Source of the DNA: Zoogloeaceae bacterium
GTDB lineage: Bacteria; Pseudomonadota; Gammaproteobacteria; Burkholderiales; Rhodocyclaceae
Length of the DNA: 12,398 nt
NCBI GenBank assembly: GCA_015657735.1
Contig: SSSX01000368.1
Span: 1-12,398, forward strand
Direction: 5' to 3'
In this document: in pieces, positions 1 through 5,754 of the stretch
How positions within the stretch are numbered: the stretch's first letter is position 1
Layout: each line of letters starts with the position of its first letter
The notes under the pieces: generated by a model
Database searches by the model: none
Seen by the model: only the letters and a program-made list of their open reading frames with translations
What the model was told of the DNA's origin: nothing
Position numbers and translations under genes: made by a program

Positions 1-639
1 ATAGGTGGCGGCGGCAATGGTGACGGCGACCGCGCTGGTCGCGCCATCGACGGTGATGTTCAGCACGTTGGCCGGCGAGGCGCCGACGGTCAGCGACGGG
101 GCGGCGGTGCCGAACACGGCGGCCTTGGCCATCGCCGCCGGAGTGGCCGAGCGCGAGTCGAGGTTGACGTTGTAGCCGGCGCTGGTGGTGGCGGCCGGCT
201 TGGCGTCGCTGAAGTTGAGCTTGATGTCGCCGGTGGTGCCGGTCAGCACGCCGTTGGAATCGGCCAGTTTGCCGGTCAGGTGCAGGCCGGAGGCGTTCAC
301 GATGAAACCGTTCTTGTCGGTCTGGAACTGGCCGTTGCGGCTGTAGCTGATGGAGCCGTTGTCGCTCATCCGGAAGAAGCCCTGGCCGTTGATCGCCAGA
401 TCGAGCGCGTTGCTGGTGGTCGAGATGTTGCCCTGCGTGAATTGCTGGGAAACCTTGTCGATCGCCGCGCCGATGCCAACCTGGGTGCCGCCGCCGGCCA
501 GCGAGGCCGCAAACACGTCGGAGAACTGGGCCGTCGATTGCTTGAAGCCGACGGTGCCGGAGTTGGACACGTTGTTGCTGATGGCGTCGAGGGCCTTGGA
601 GGCGATGGAAAGACCGCTCAAACCTTGCTGGAATGCCAT
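1..639 (-). CDS. flgE: Flagellar hook protein FlgE, N-terminal part (gene runs off the window start)
   Basis: The first 213 residues of the hook subunit are present; the 3' end lies outside the window. The protein begins MAFQQGLSGLSIASKALDAI, followed by the rod/hook signature SNNVSNSGTVGFKQS at about residues 21-35, which forms the coiled-coil D0 end typical of axial proteins. The segment DLAINGQGFFRMSDNGSISY near residues 80-100 and the stretch N-G-F-I-V-N-A-S-G near 110 are standard for the FlgE/FlgF/FlgG core. FlgE polymerises outside the cell into the hook, below the FlgD cap. The ATG at 637-639 is preceded by GGAGA about 7 bases upstream. The gap to flgD is 13 bases, so it belongs to the flgBCDE operon. 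FlgF and FlgG share the fold, but the start sequence and the position after flgD fit FlgE. Confidence 0.95.
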   Translation of the reverse strand, partial: MAFQQGLSGLSIASKALDAISNNVSNSGTVGFKQSTAQFSDVFAASLAGGGTQVGIGAAIDKVSQQFTQGNISTTSNALDLAINGQGFFRMSDNGSISYSRNGQFQTDKNGFIVNASGLHLTGKLADSNGVLTGTTGDIKLNFSDAKPAATTSAGYNVNLDSRSATPAAMAKAAVFGTAAPSLTVGASPANVLNITVDGATSAVAVTIAAATY

Positions 640-652
640 TTTCTGTCTCCGC

Positions 653-1321
653 TTAGAGAATCTGCTTGATGTCGGCGAGGCTCACCAGACTGCCGCCCAC
701 GTCGAGCGACACGCCGCCGCTGGCGGTGCGCAGCACGCTATTGACGGTGGACAGCGTGAGGGCCGTCGGCTTCACGTCGGTGTCGCCGCGGGTCGCCGCG
801 ACGCTCATGGTGTAGTCGCCGCTGACCGCCTTCGCGCCGCTGGCGGTGGTGCCGTCCCAGGCGAAGTTGTGGATGCCGGAATCGAAGCTGCCGAGCTCCA
901 ACGTCTGCACGGCGAGGCCGTTGGCATCCTTGATCGTCACCGTCACCTTGTCGGCCGCGCTGGCCAGTTCGAAACCGCCGTAAGCCGCGCCGCCGCTCAG
1001 GCTGAGGGTCTTGCCTTCGACCATGACGCCCTTGCCGACCAGCGCCGCGGCCTGCAGGACTTCGCCGGACTGGCTGCTCTCGAGCAGCGTGGCCAGCGTC
1101 GTGTTGAGCTTTTCGAGACCATTGACGGTGTCGATCTGCGCCAGCTGGGAGGTCATCTGGGCGTTGTCCACCGGGTTCAGCGGATCCTGGTTCTTGAGCT
1201 GCTCGGTGAGCAGCTTGAGGAAGCGGCTCTGCGCCTCGTCGGTTTTCGAGGTGGCGGTGGTCGCCGACTTCTGCAGGGAAGCGATGATGTCGGCGGAGGT
1301 GGCGGAGGAAACTGTGCTCAT
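653..1321 (-). CDS. flgD: Flagellar hook-capping (hook assembly scaffold) protein FlgD
   Basis: The 222-residue product matches the usual FlgD length. FlgD sits at the tip of the growing hook, guides FlgE polymerisation, and is later lost. The conserved N-terminal FlgD domain is plain at residues 31-73: FLKLLTEQLKNQDPLNPVD followed by AQMTSQLAQIDTVNGLEKLN. The C-terminal half holds the Ig-like/tudor-like hook-cap region, with F-A-W-D-G and the Gly-rich end. The ATG at 1319-1321 has only a weak ribosome site (CCGGAT) and an A-rich spacer, so translation may depend partly on coupling to flgC, which ends 24 bases upstream. It lies between flgC and flgE in the canonical order. The identification is secure. 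Confidence 0.96.
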   Translation of the reverse strand: MSTVSSATSADIIASLQKSATTATSKTDEAQSRFLKLLTEQLKNQDPLNPVDNAQMTSQLAQIDTVNGLEKLNTTLATLLESSQSGEVLQAAALVGKGVMVEGKTLSLSGGAAYGGFELASAADKVTVTIKDANGLAVQTLELGSFDSGIHNFAWDGTTASGAKAVSGDYTMSVAATRGDTDVKPTALTLSTVNSVLRTASGGVSLDVGGSLVSLADIKQIL

Positions 1322-1345
1322 GATTTTTTCGATCCGGATAATCTG

Positions 1346-1750
1346 TTACTGGCCGATCGCCAGGGTCTTTTCCATCAGCATCTTGGCGGTGCCCATCATT
1401 TCCGCGTTGGTCTGGTAGGCGCGCGAGGCCGAGATCATGTTGGTCATCTCCTCGACCACATTCACATTGGGCATCGTCACGTAGCCGTCGGCGTTGGCGG
1501 CAGGGCTTTTCGGGTCGTACACCAGGCGCATCGGCGCGGCGCTGTCGACCACCTGCGTGACGCGCACGCCCTGCGCCGCCGGGTTGCCCATCGGCGTGGC
1601 GGCAAACACCACCTGCTTGGCCTTGTAGGGCTGACCGTCGCTCGACACCACGCTGTCGGCGTTGGCGAGGTTGCTCGCCGTGGTGTTGAGGCGCAACGAC
1701 TGCGCGTGCAGCGCGCTGCCGGCAACCTGGAAGACGTTGAGCATGCTCAC
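1346..1750 (-). CDS. flgC: Flagellar basal-body rod protein FlgC
   Basis: A 134-residue proximal rod subunit of normal length. The N-terminus NVFQVAGSALHAQSLRLNTT and the following ASNLANADS are the rod-protein signature. The C-terminal helix NVVEEMTNMISASRAYQTNA (about residues 96-115) is the partner D0 helix, and YVTMPNVNVVEEM is particular to FlgC. The start is taken as GTG at 1748-1750 (reading M-S-M-L-N) rather than the ATG two codons later, because GAGGAG ends 6 bases before the GTG and 12 before the ATG. FlgC forms part of the rod across the periplasm. It follows flgB by 10 bases and precedes flgD by 24 bases, so the genes are co-transcribed. Confidence 0.96.
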   Translation of the reverse strand: MSMLNVFQVAGSALHAQSLRLNTTASNLANADSVVSSDGQPYKAKQVVFAATPMGNPAAQGVRVTQVVDSAAPMRLVYDPKSPAANADGYVTMPNVNVVEEMTNMISASRAYQTNAEMMGTAKMLMEKTLAIGQ

Positions 1751-1760
1751 GATGCGCTCC

Positions 1761-2165
1761 TCACTGACCCTGGACGGCCATCTGCATCGAGCGCAGCAGG
1801 CCGTTGATGAAGGTCACGCTGGCCTGGTACTGCACCGAGTTCTCGGCGAAGGCGGCGCGCTCGGTATCCATATTGACGGTGTTGCCATCGACCGCGCCCT
1901 GCTCCTCCTGACGGTACTTCAGGCTGGCTTCGAGCGGCGTGGCGGCTGCGCCGGGCAGGTGGCGCTTCGACGTGGTGTTGAGCGCCAGCGCGCTGCTCTT
2001 GCCGCCGAGGGCGCCGGCCAGCGCCTCGCGGAAATCCACGTCGCGGGCCTTGAAGTTGGGCGTGTCGGCGTTGGCGATGTTCGAGGCGATCACCTGCTGG
2101 CGGTAGGCGCGGGCGTTCAGCGCGGCCTGGTGAAAGCGCGTTTCGTTGTCCAGTCGGTTCGTCAT
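1761..2165 (-). CDS. flgB: Flagellar basal-body rod protein FlgB
   Basis: A 134-residue proximal rod subunit, the first gene of the operon flgBCDE. The N-terminus MTNRLDNETRFHQAALNARA, then R-Q-Q-V and IASNIANADTPNFKARDVDF, is the FlgB rod signature (A-S-N-I-A-N-x-D-T-P). The C-terminal helix contains ASVTFINGLLRSMQMAVQGQ. The ATG at 2163-2165 is preferred over an in-frame GTG at 2172-2174, because AGGTGA ends 5 bases before the ATG and overlaps the GTG. FlgB is thought to lie at the MS-ring end of the rod. A sigma-54 promoter sits about 60 bases upstream of the start, so expression should need RpoN and a FleQ/FlrC-type activator. Confidence 0.96.
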   Translation of the reverse strand: MTNRLDNETRFHQAALNARAYRQQVIASNIANADTPNFKARDVDFREALAGALGGKSSALALNTTSKRHLPGAAATPLEASLKYRQEEQGAVDGNTVNMDTERAAFAENSVQYQASVTFINGLLRSMQMAVQGQ

Positions 2166-2201
2166 TCCGATCACCTCTCAAGTTCGTCGACCTGCCGGCC
2201 G

Positions 2202-2229
2202 TAAAGTTTGCGTGGCCGGCTTCCGCAAT
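2202..2229 (+). promoter_or_regulatory. Possible second sigma-28 box, plus strand, imperfect -10
   Basis: A perfect TAAAGTTT -35 element of the FliA type lies at 2202-2209, reading toward flgA about 260 bases away. The -10 part is poor: at 11-base spacing it is TTCCGCAA, at 12-base spacing TCCGCAAT, the latter keeping only C, C, G and one A of GCCGATAA. It overlaps the flgB leader region on the other strand. It may be a weak or decayed promoter, or chance. Confidence 0.3.
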
Positions 2230-2234
2230 TGCTA

Positions 2235-2250
2235 TGCAGCTTCCGTGCCA
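2235..2250 (-). promoter_or_regulatory. Sigma-54 (RpoN) promoter for flgBCDE
   Basis: The minus strand reads TGGCACG, four bases, then CTGCA. Compared with the consensus TGGCACG-N4-TTGCA there is a single mismatch, and the invariant GG and GC are separated by exactly 10 bases. Transcription would start near base 2224, giving a leader of roughly 60 bases before the flgB ATG at 2165. Sigma-54 control of the flgB operon is known in many polar flagellates. The call here rests on sequence match and position. Confidence 0.82.
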
Positions 2251-2297
2251 GGCATCCTAAGCGCCGTCCCGCGCCGTCGATGGGCCGAACAGGTGGC

Positions 2298-2346
2298 GAT
2301 TCGCGCCCCAATTCACGACCCAATTCGCGCCCCAATTCGCCGCCCC
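2298..2346. repeat. 12-base tandem repeat, four units, between the divergent flgB and flgA promoters
   Basis: Four head-to-tail units are visible: GATTCGCGCCCC (2298-2309), AATTCACGACCC (2310-2321), AATTCGCGCCCC (2322-2333) and AATTCGCCGCCCC (2334-2346, one base longer). A further isolated copy, GATTCGCCGCCCC, lies at 2366-2378. The array is about 75-120 bases upstream of the predicted flgB transcription start and 80-130 upstream of the predicted flgA start. That is the usual location of activator sites for sigma-54 promoters, but no known binding consensus is recognised here. Confidence 0.75.
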
Positions 2347-2392
2347 GCCCGGCCACCCCCCGTACGATTCGCCGCCCCGCGCTGCCGCCCGG

Positions 2393-2419
2393 CAAAGTTT
2401 GCCGGCAGGCTGCCGAATT
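2393..2419 (+). promoter_or_regulatory. Sigma-28 (FliA) promoter for flgA
   Basis: CAAAGTTT (2393-2400), an 11-base spacer, then GCCGAATT (2412-2419). The sigma-28 consensus is TAAAGTTT-N11-GCCGATAA: the -35 differs at one base and the -10 keeps GCCGA intact. Transcription would begin near 2426, about 48 bases before the flgA ATG at 2474. Spacing and core match make this a good candidate. It also shows that the upstream in-frame ATG at 2399 cannot be the start if this promoter is used. Confidence 0.7.
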
Positions 2420-2473
2420 GCCGCGCGAAAGCCCTTCTGTTCGTGCCGCCGGCCGCCGCCCCGGCATGTTCCA

Positions 2474-3190
2474 ATGGCGACGATGCGCACCCTCGTCCGC
2501 CCCATGCAATCCGCCCTCGCCCTCCTCGTCGCGCTGTTTCTCGTCGCCGGCCCGGCCGCCGCCCGCCAGGACCCGGCGCCGGTGCGCGCCGAGATCGGCC
2601 GCTTCCTGTCGCTGCAGACCCGCAGCCTGCCCGGCGAGGTCAGCGTGCAGGTGGGCGACTTCGCTGCCGACAACCAGCTGGCGCCCTGCGTCCAGCTTGA
2701 AGCCTTCCTGCCGCCCGGCGCGCGCGCCTGGGGACGCGTGGCGGTCGGCGTGCGCTGCCTCGCGCCGACGCCGTGGTCGGCCTGGGTGCCGGCCGAAGTG
2801 CGGGTCAAGGGGCTGTACCTGGTGACCACCGCGCCGCTGGCCGCCGGCCAGCTCGTCGGCCCCGGCGACGTGCGGCGGGAAGCCGGCGAACTGACCGCCC
2901 AGGCCGCCGACGTGCTGACCGACCCGACCCAGGCCGTCGGCCAGGCGGCCCGCGTGGCGCTCGCCGCCGGCCGTCCGCTGGCCGCCAGCCACCTGCGCCT
3001 GCCACCCGCCGTCGTGCAGGGCCAGCCGGTCAAGGTGGTGTCGCGCGGCCCCGGTTTCCAGGTCGCCAACGACGGCGTCGCGCTGTCCACCGCCGGCGAC
3101 GGCCAGCCGGCCCAGGTGCGGCTCGCCGGCGGCCAGGTGGTGCGCGGCGTGGCGCGCAGCGGCGGCGTCGTCGAAATCACCCTGCCCTGA
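2474..3190 (+). CDS. flgA: Flagellar P-ring assembly chaperone FlgA
   Basis: From the ATG at 2474 the product has 238 residues, normal for FlgA. A Sec signal peptide covers about residues 1-30: R-T-L-V-R-P, a hydrophobic core ALALLVALFLVAG, then P-A-A-A with cleavage before R-Q. The mature protein has the FlgA N-terminal part (Q-L-A-P-C-V-Q-L-E-A-F, with C-V-R-C-type cysteines) and a C-terminal SAF-like domain, seen as LAAGQLVGPGDVRREAGEL, GQPVKVVSRGPGFQVANDGV and GQVVRGVARSGGVVEITL. FlgA acts in the periplasm and promotes P-ring (FlgI) polymerisation around the rod. No strong ribosome site precedes 2474 or the alternative ATGs at 2483 and 2504, so the exact start is uncertain. The usual S-G-R-V-V segment is A-G-G-Q-V-V here. 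It is divergent from flgB and lies 106 bases upstream of flgM. Confidence 0.92.
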   Translation: MATMRTLVRPMQSALALLVALFLVAGPAAARQDPAPVRAEIGRFLSLQTRSLPGEVSVQVGDFAADNQLAPCVQLEAFLPPGARAWGRVAVGVRCLAPTPWSAWVPAEVRVKGLYLVTTAPLAAGQLVGPGDVRREAGELTAQAADVLTDPTQAVGQAARVALAAGRPLAASHLRLPPAVVQGQPVKVVSRGPGFQVANDGVALSTAGDGQPAQVRLAGGQVVRGVARSGGVVEITLP

Positions 3191-3237
3191 TGCGTCCGGC
3201 CCCGGCACGGCGCCCTTGCCGGCGCAGCCGAATGGGT

Positions 3238-3264
3238 TAAAGTTTCAGTTCCACGCGTCGTAGA
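3238..3264 (+). promoter_or_regulatory. Sigma-28 (FliA) promoter for flgMN
   Basis: A perfect TAAAGTTT -35 (3238-3245), an 11-base spacer and GTCGTAGA (3257-3264) as -10, which keeps G, C, G and the final A of GCCGATAA. The transcript would start near 3271, about 26 bases before the flgM GTG. FliA control of its own anti-sigma gene is well established in other flagellates and forms the expected feedback loop. The -10 mismatch leaves some doubt. Confidence 0.7.
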
Positions 3265-3296
3265 CATTTTCGACTTGTGGATGAAAGGGCCATGTC

Positions 3297-3611
3297 GTGA
3301 AGATCGATAACTCTGTCAAAGCAACCGGAAGCCTGCCGTCCAACGACGGACGCGCACGCTCCGCGAAGGAATCCCCGAAAACCCAGAGCGCCGACAGCGG
3401 CGGCGAACGGGTCGAACTGTCGTCCCTGTCGGCCCGCCTGCAGCAGATGGAAGACACCATCGCCAGCACGCCGGTCGTCGACAGCGCCAAGGTCGATGAG
3501 ATCAAGCAGGCGATGAGCGAAGGGCGTTTCAAGGTGGACACCGAAAAGGTCGCCGACGGCCTCATCGACAGCGTGCGCCAGATGTTGTCGGCCCAGACCG
3601 GCAAAGCGTGA
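3297..3611 (+). CDS. flgM: Anti-sigma-28 factor FlgM
   Basis: A 104-residue protein with the canonical FlgM start MKIDNSVK and a flexible, Ser/Gly-rich N-terminal half. Its C-terminal sigma-binding region at about residues 60-95 reads VDSAKVDEIKQAMSEGRFKV then D-T-E-K-V-A-D-G-L-I. The motif RVELSSLSARLQQMEDTI (about 38-55) is also typical. FlgM binds FliA in the cytoplasm and is exported through the completed hook, releasing FliA for late genes. The start is GTG at 3297, since the nearby ATG at 3292 hits a stop after two codons; AAAGGG lies 7 bases before the GTG. It is followed after 7 bases by flgN and preceded by its own sigma-28 promoter. Confidence 0.95.
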   Translation: MKIDNSVKATGSLPSNDGRARSAKESPKTQSADSGGERVELSSLSARLQQMEDTIASTPVVDSAKVDEIKQAMSEGRFKVDTEKVADGLIDSVRQMLSAQTGKA

Positions 3612-3618
3612 GCCCGTC

Positions 3619-4095
3619 GTGGCGATCGATCCGGCCTTCCCCGCCCGCCTCGCCCGGCTGATCGAGGACGAACGTCGCGGCATGCAGGGTTTTGTGGCCC
3701 TGCTGCAGCGCGAGGAAGCCCTGCTCGTCGCCAGCCAGATCGACGCCCTGGCCACGCTCGCCGACGAAAAGACCGCGCTTTACCGCGCGCTGCAGCGCCT
3801 GTCCGACGAACGGATCGTGATGTTTTCGCGGCTCGGCGCGAAGGTCAGCAACGAAAACATCCGCATCGTCCTCGCCAACGCGCCCGAGGCCCTGGCCGCG
3901 TGGGACGAGGTGGTCGCCCTGGCCGGCGAGGCCAAGGAGCGCAACCGGGTCAACGGCCAGTTGATCACCGAACGCCTGCAGAACAACCAGCAGGCCCTCA
4001 GCACCCTTCTCGCCGCCGCCGAACATCCGCAGATCTACGGCCCCGACGGCCAGTCCCGCCCCACTGCGGCCAGCCGCAATTTCGGCTCGGCCTGA
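3619..4095 (+). CDS. flgN: Flagellar export chaperone FlgN
   Basis: A 158-residue, mostly alpha-helical protein of FlgN type. Helices run from LARLIEDERRGMQGFVALLQ through DALATLADEKTALYRALQRL. The family-typical C-terminal block A-K-E-R-N-R-V-N-G-Q-L-I at about 104-116 is followed by LQNNQQALSTLL and the ending Y-G-P-D-G-Q...S-R-N-F-G-S-A. FlgN is a cytoplasmic chaperone that keeps hook-junction proteins FlgK and FlgL export-competent and delivers them to FlhA, which is also encoded here. The start is GTG at 3619, 7 bases after the flgM stop, which suggests coupled translation. It converges on motD, with 55 bases between the ends. Confidence 0.92.
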   Translation: MAIDPAFPARLARLIEDERRGMQGFVALLQREEALLVASQIDALATLADEKTALYRALQRLSDERIVMFSRLGAKVSNENIRIVLANAPEALAAWDEVVALAGEAKERNRVNGQLITERLQNNQQALSTLLAAAEHPQIYGPDGQSRPTAASRNFGSA

Positions 4096-4150
4096 ATCCC
4101 TGAATTCTCGTTACCGCCGCCCGGCGACGTGCCGGCGACGGAGTCTGCAT

Positions 4151-4990
4151 TCACTGCGCCGCTTCCGGCGGCGGTGACGGCGGCGCGGCGTCGGCCGGCA
4201 GGATCGAATCGGTGACGCCCGAGGCGCGCACCGGCGGGCTGGCGGCCGGCTCGGCGACACGCGATTCGATCAGGATCGTGACCCGCCGGTTGCGCGCGCG
4301 GCCGTCGGCGGTGGCGTTGTCGGCCACCGGACGCTGGTCGCCATAGCCCGCCGCGGTGAGGCGCGACGGGCGCACGCCGCTGTCGACGAACAGCCGCACG
4401 ACACTCGAGGCGCGCACCGCCGACAGCTCCCAGTTGGACGGAAACGCCGCGGTGGCGATCGGCAGCACATCGGTATGGCCTTCGACGGTGATCGGAAATT
4501 CGGCCGCCGCCACCACCTGCCCGACCGCGCGCAGCGCGCGCACCGCGTCGGCGCCGAGTTGCGCCTCGCCGGGCGCGAAGAGCACGCTGGCGTTGATCTC
4601 GACGGTGATGCCGAAGGCGCCTTCGGTCACCTGCACGCGGCCGTCGGCGACCAGCGGCGCCAGCACCTTGCGAATTTCCTCGGCCATGTTCTTGACCCGC
4701 TCGGCCTTCGCCTTGCGCGCCTCGTCGGCCTCGGCCGGCGGCGGCTGGCTCGGCCGGATCGACGGGATCGGGCTGGCGACGACGCGCGGGGTGTTGCTCT
4801 GGTGGCCGATGCTGCGAAAAGCGCTGACGACCGAATCGGACATGATCCGGTATTTGCCTTCGTTGAGCGACGACAGCGAATACATCACCACGAAGAAGGC
4901 GAACAGCAGCGTGATGAAGTCGGCGTACGAAACCAGCCAGCGTTCGTGGTTCTCGTGTTCGTCGTCGTGCTTTTTGCTGCGCCGCGCCAT
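4151..4990 (-). CDS. motD: Flagellar motor stator protein MotD (MotB-type, OmpA-like peptidoglycan binding)
   Basis: A 279-residue MotB-family protein. A short charged, His-rich cytoplasmic start is followed by a single membrane segment at about 22-42, YADFITLLFAFFVVMYSLSS. Asp24 there matches the proton-binding aspartate (Asp32) of E. coli MotB. After a Pro-rich linker (66-86), the OmpA-like domain carries GHTD (171-174), N-W-E-L-S (186-190), A-A-G-Y-G (213-217) and GRARNRRV (230-237), all peptidoglycan-binding hallmarks. The C-terminal 40 residues are Pro/Ala-rich and variable. It anchors the MotC/MotD stator to the cell wall. It starts 3 bases after the motC stop, so the two are translated together. 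MotB is the alternative name; the place next to fliA and the MotC type partner favour MotD. Confidence 0.9.
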   Translation of the reverse strand: MARRSKKHDDEHENHERWLVSYADFITLLFAFFVVMYSLSSLNEGKYRIMSDSVVSAFRSIGHQSNTPRVVASPIPSIRPSQPPPAEADEARKAKAERVKNMAEEIRKVLAPLVADGRVQVTEGAFGITVEINASVLFAPGEAQLGADAVRALRAVGQVVAAAEFPITVEGHTDVLPIATAAFPSNWELSAVRASSVVRLFVDSGVRPSRLTAAGYGDQRPVADNATADGRARNRRVTILIESRVAEPAASPPVRASGVTDSILPADAAPPSPPPEAAQ

Positions 4991-4993
4991 CGT

Positions 4994-5734
4994 CTACCCC
5001 GCGTAGCCTTTCAGACGGCTCTCGATGATGCGCGGGTTGTCGCCGTTGGCGATGCCGACGAGGCCGTCGACGAGCATCTCGCGCATCGACACGAGGGTGC
5101 CGATCACGCCGAGGAGCTTTTTCGAGACCGGCAGGAAAATCAGGTTGGCGGAGCCGACGCCGTAGATCGTGGCGACGAAGGCGACGGCGATGCCCGAGCC
5201 CAGCTTGGACGGATCGGACAGGTTCTCCATCACGTGGATCAGCCCCATCACCGCGCCGAGGATACCGATCGTCGGCGCGTAGCCGCCGGCCGCTTCCCAG
5301 ATTTTGGCGCCGAGCTTCATCTGGCCTTCCCAGGTGTCGATCTCCACTTCGAGGACTTCCCGCAGGCGTTCCGGCTCGACGCCATCGACCAGCAGCTGCA
5401 GGCCCTTGCGGATGAACGGGTCATCGACCGCCGGGATCTGGCTTTCGAGCGACAGCAGACCTTCCTTGCGCGCCACGTTGCTCCAGCCGACCACTTCGGC
5501 GATCAGCGTGTCGTGGTCGAGCAGCGGCGGCACGAACACCCAGCGGACCATCTGCATGCCGGTGCGGAAAACCTTCAGCGAGCTTTGCAGCATCACCGCA
5601 CCGAGGGTGCCGCCGATGACGATCAGGAAGGCGGTGGGCTGGACCAGCGACGCGACGTGACCGCCTTCGAGCACCTGCCCGACGATGATCGCGGCGATCG
5701 CGAGGGTCAGGCCGGCGAGGCTGATGCTGTCCAT
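4994..5734 (-). CDS. motC: Flagellar motor stator protein MotC (MotA-type)
   Basis: A 246-residue MotA/TolQ/ExbB-family inner-membrane protein. It has hydrophobic segments at about 4-20 and 31-50, then a cytoplasmic loop with Arg89 and Glu97 (SNVARKEGLLSLE), the expected counterparts of E. coli MotA Arg90 and Glu98 that act on FliG. Two further membrane segments follow around GGYAPTIGILGAVMGLIHVM (150-169) and IAVAFVATIYGVGSANLIFL (182-201). Pro154 matches the MotA Pro173 used in proton flow. With MotD it forms an ion-driven stator. The start ATG at 5732-5734 lies 20 bases after the fliA stop, with a GGGAGC-type ribosome site upstream. Adjacent to fliA, this pair resembles the motCD set of Pseudomonas, although no che genes lie between. 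Confidence 0.92.
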   Translation of the reverse strand: MDSISLAGLTLAIAAIIVGQVLEGGHVASLVQPTAFLIVIGGTLGAVMLQSSLKVFRTGMQMVRWVFVPPLLDHDTLIAEVVGWSNVARKEGLLSLESQIPAVDDPFIRKGLQLLVDGVEPERLREVLEVEIDTWEGQMKLGAKIWEAAGGYAPTIGILGAVMGLIHVMENLSDPSKLGSGIAVAFVATIYGVGSANLIFLPVSKKLLGVIGTLVSMREMLVDGLVGIANGDNPRIIESRLKGYAG

Positions 5735-5754
5735 GAAGGCGCCCTGCTCCCGTC

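Larger units (their letters stand above)
2166..2473. other. Divergent flgB-flgA control region without genes
   Basis: This 308-base gap holds the sigma-54 promoter of flgB, two sigma-28-like boxes reading toward flgA, and the 12-base repeat array. Several open frames cross it in both directions, but they are extensions of antisense frames of flgA and flgB with arginine/proline-rich translations, so no gene is called. The region is the only long non-coding stretch in the window. Confidence 0.8.

Noticed and set aside
2399..2401. Upstream ATG... start for FlgA giving 263 residues
   Set aside because: It would add 25 Arg/Pro/Cys-rich residues before the signal peptide and lies inside the predicted sigma-28 promoter. 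The ATG at 2474 gives a normal signal peptide.
3208..3228. CCGGCA / TGCCGG hairpin between flgA and flgM as a terminator
   Set aside because: Six-base stem with a 9-base loop and no T run after it. Such GC-rich inverted repeats are common by chance here.
2171..3267. Long minus-strand open frames opposite flgA (345 and 336 codons)
   Set aside because: Arg/Gly/Ala-rich low-complexity translations covering the control region and flgA. FlgA on the plus strand has a signal peptide and family motifs.
4125..4139. CCGGC-GACGT-GCCGG hairpin between convergent flgN and motD as a shared terminator
   Set aside because: Only five base pairs and no T run on either strand. Position is suitable but the structure is too weak to call.
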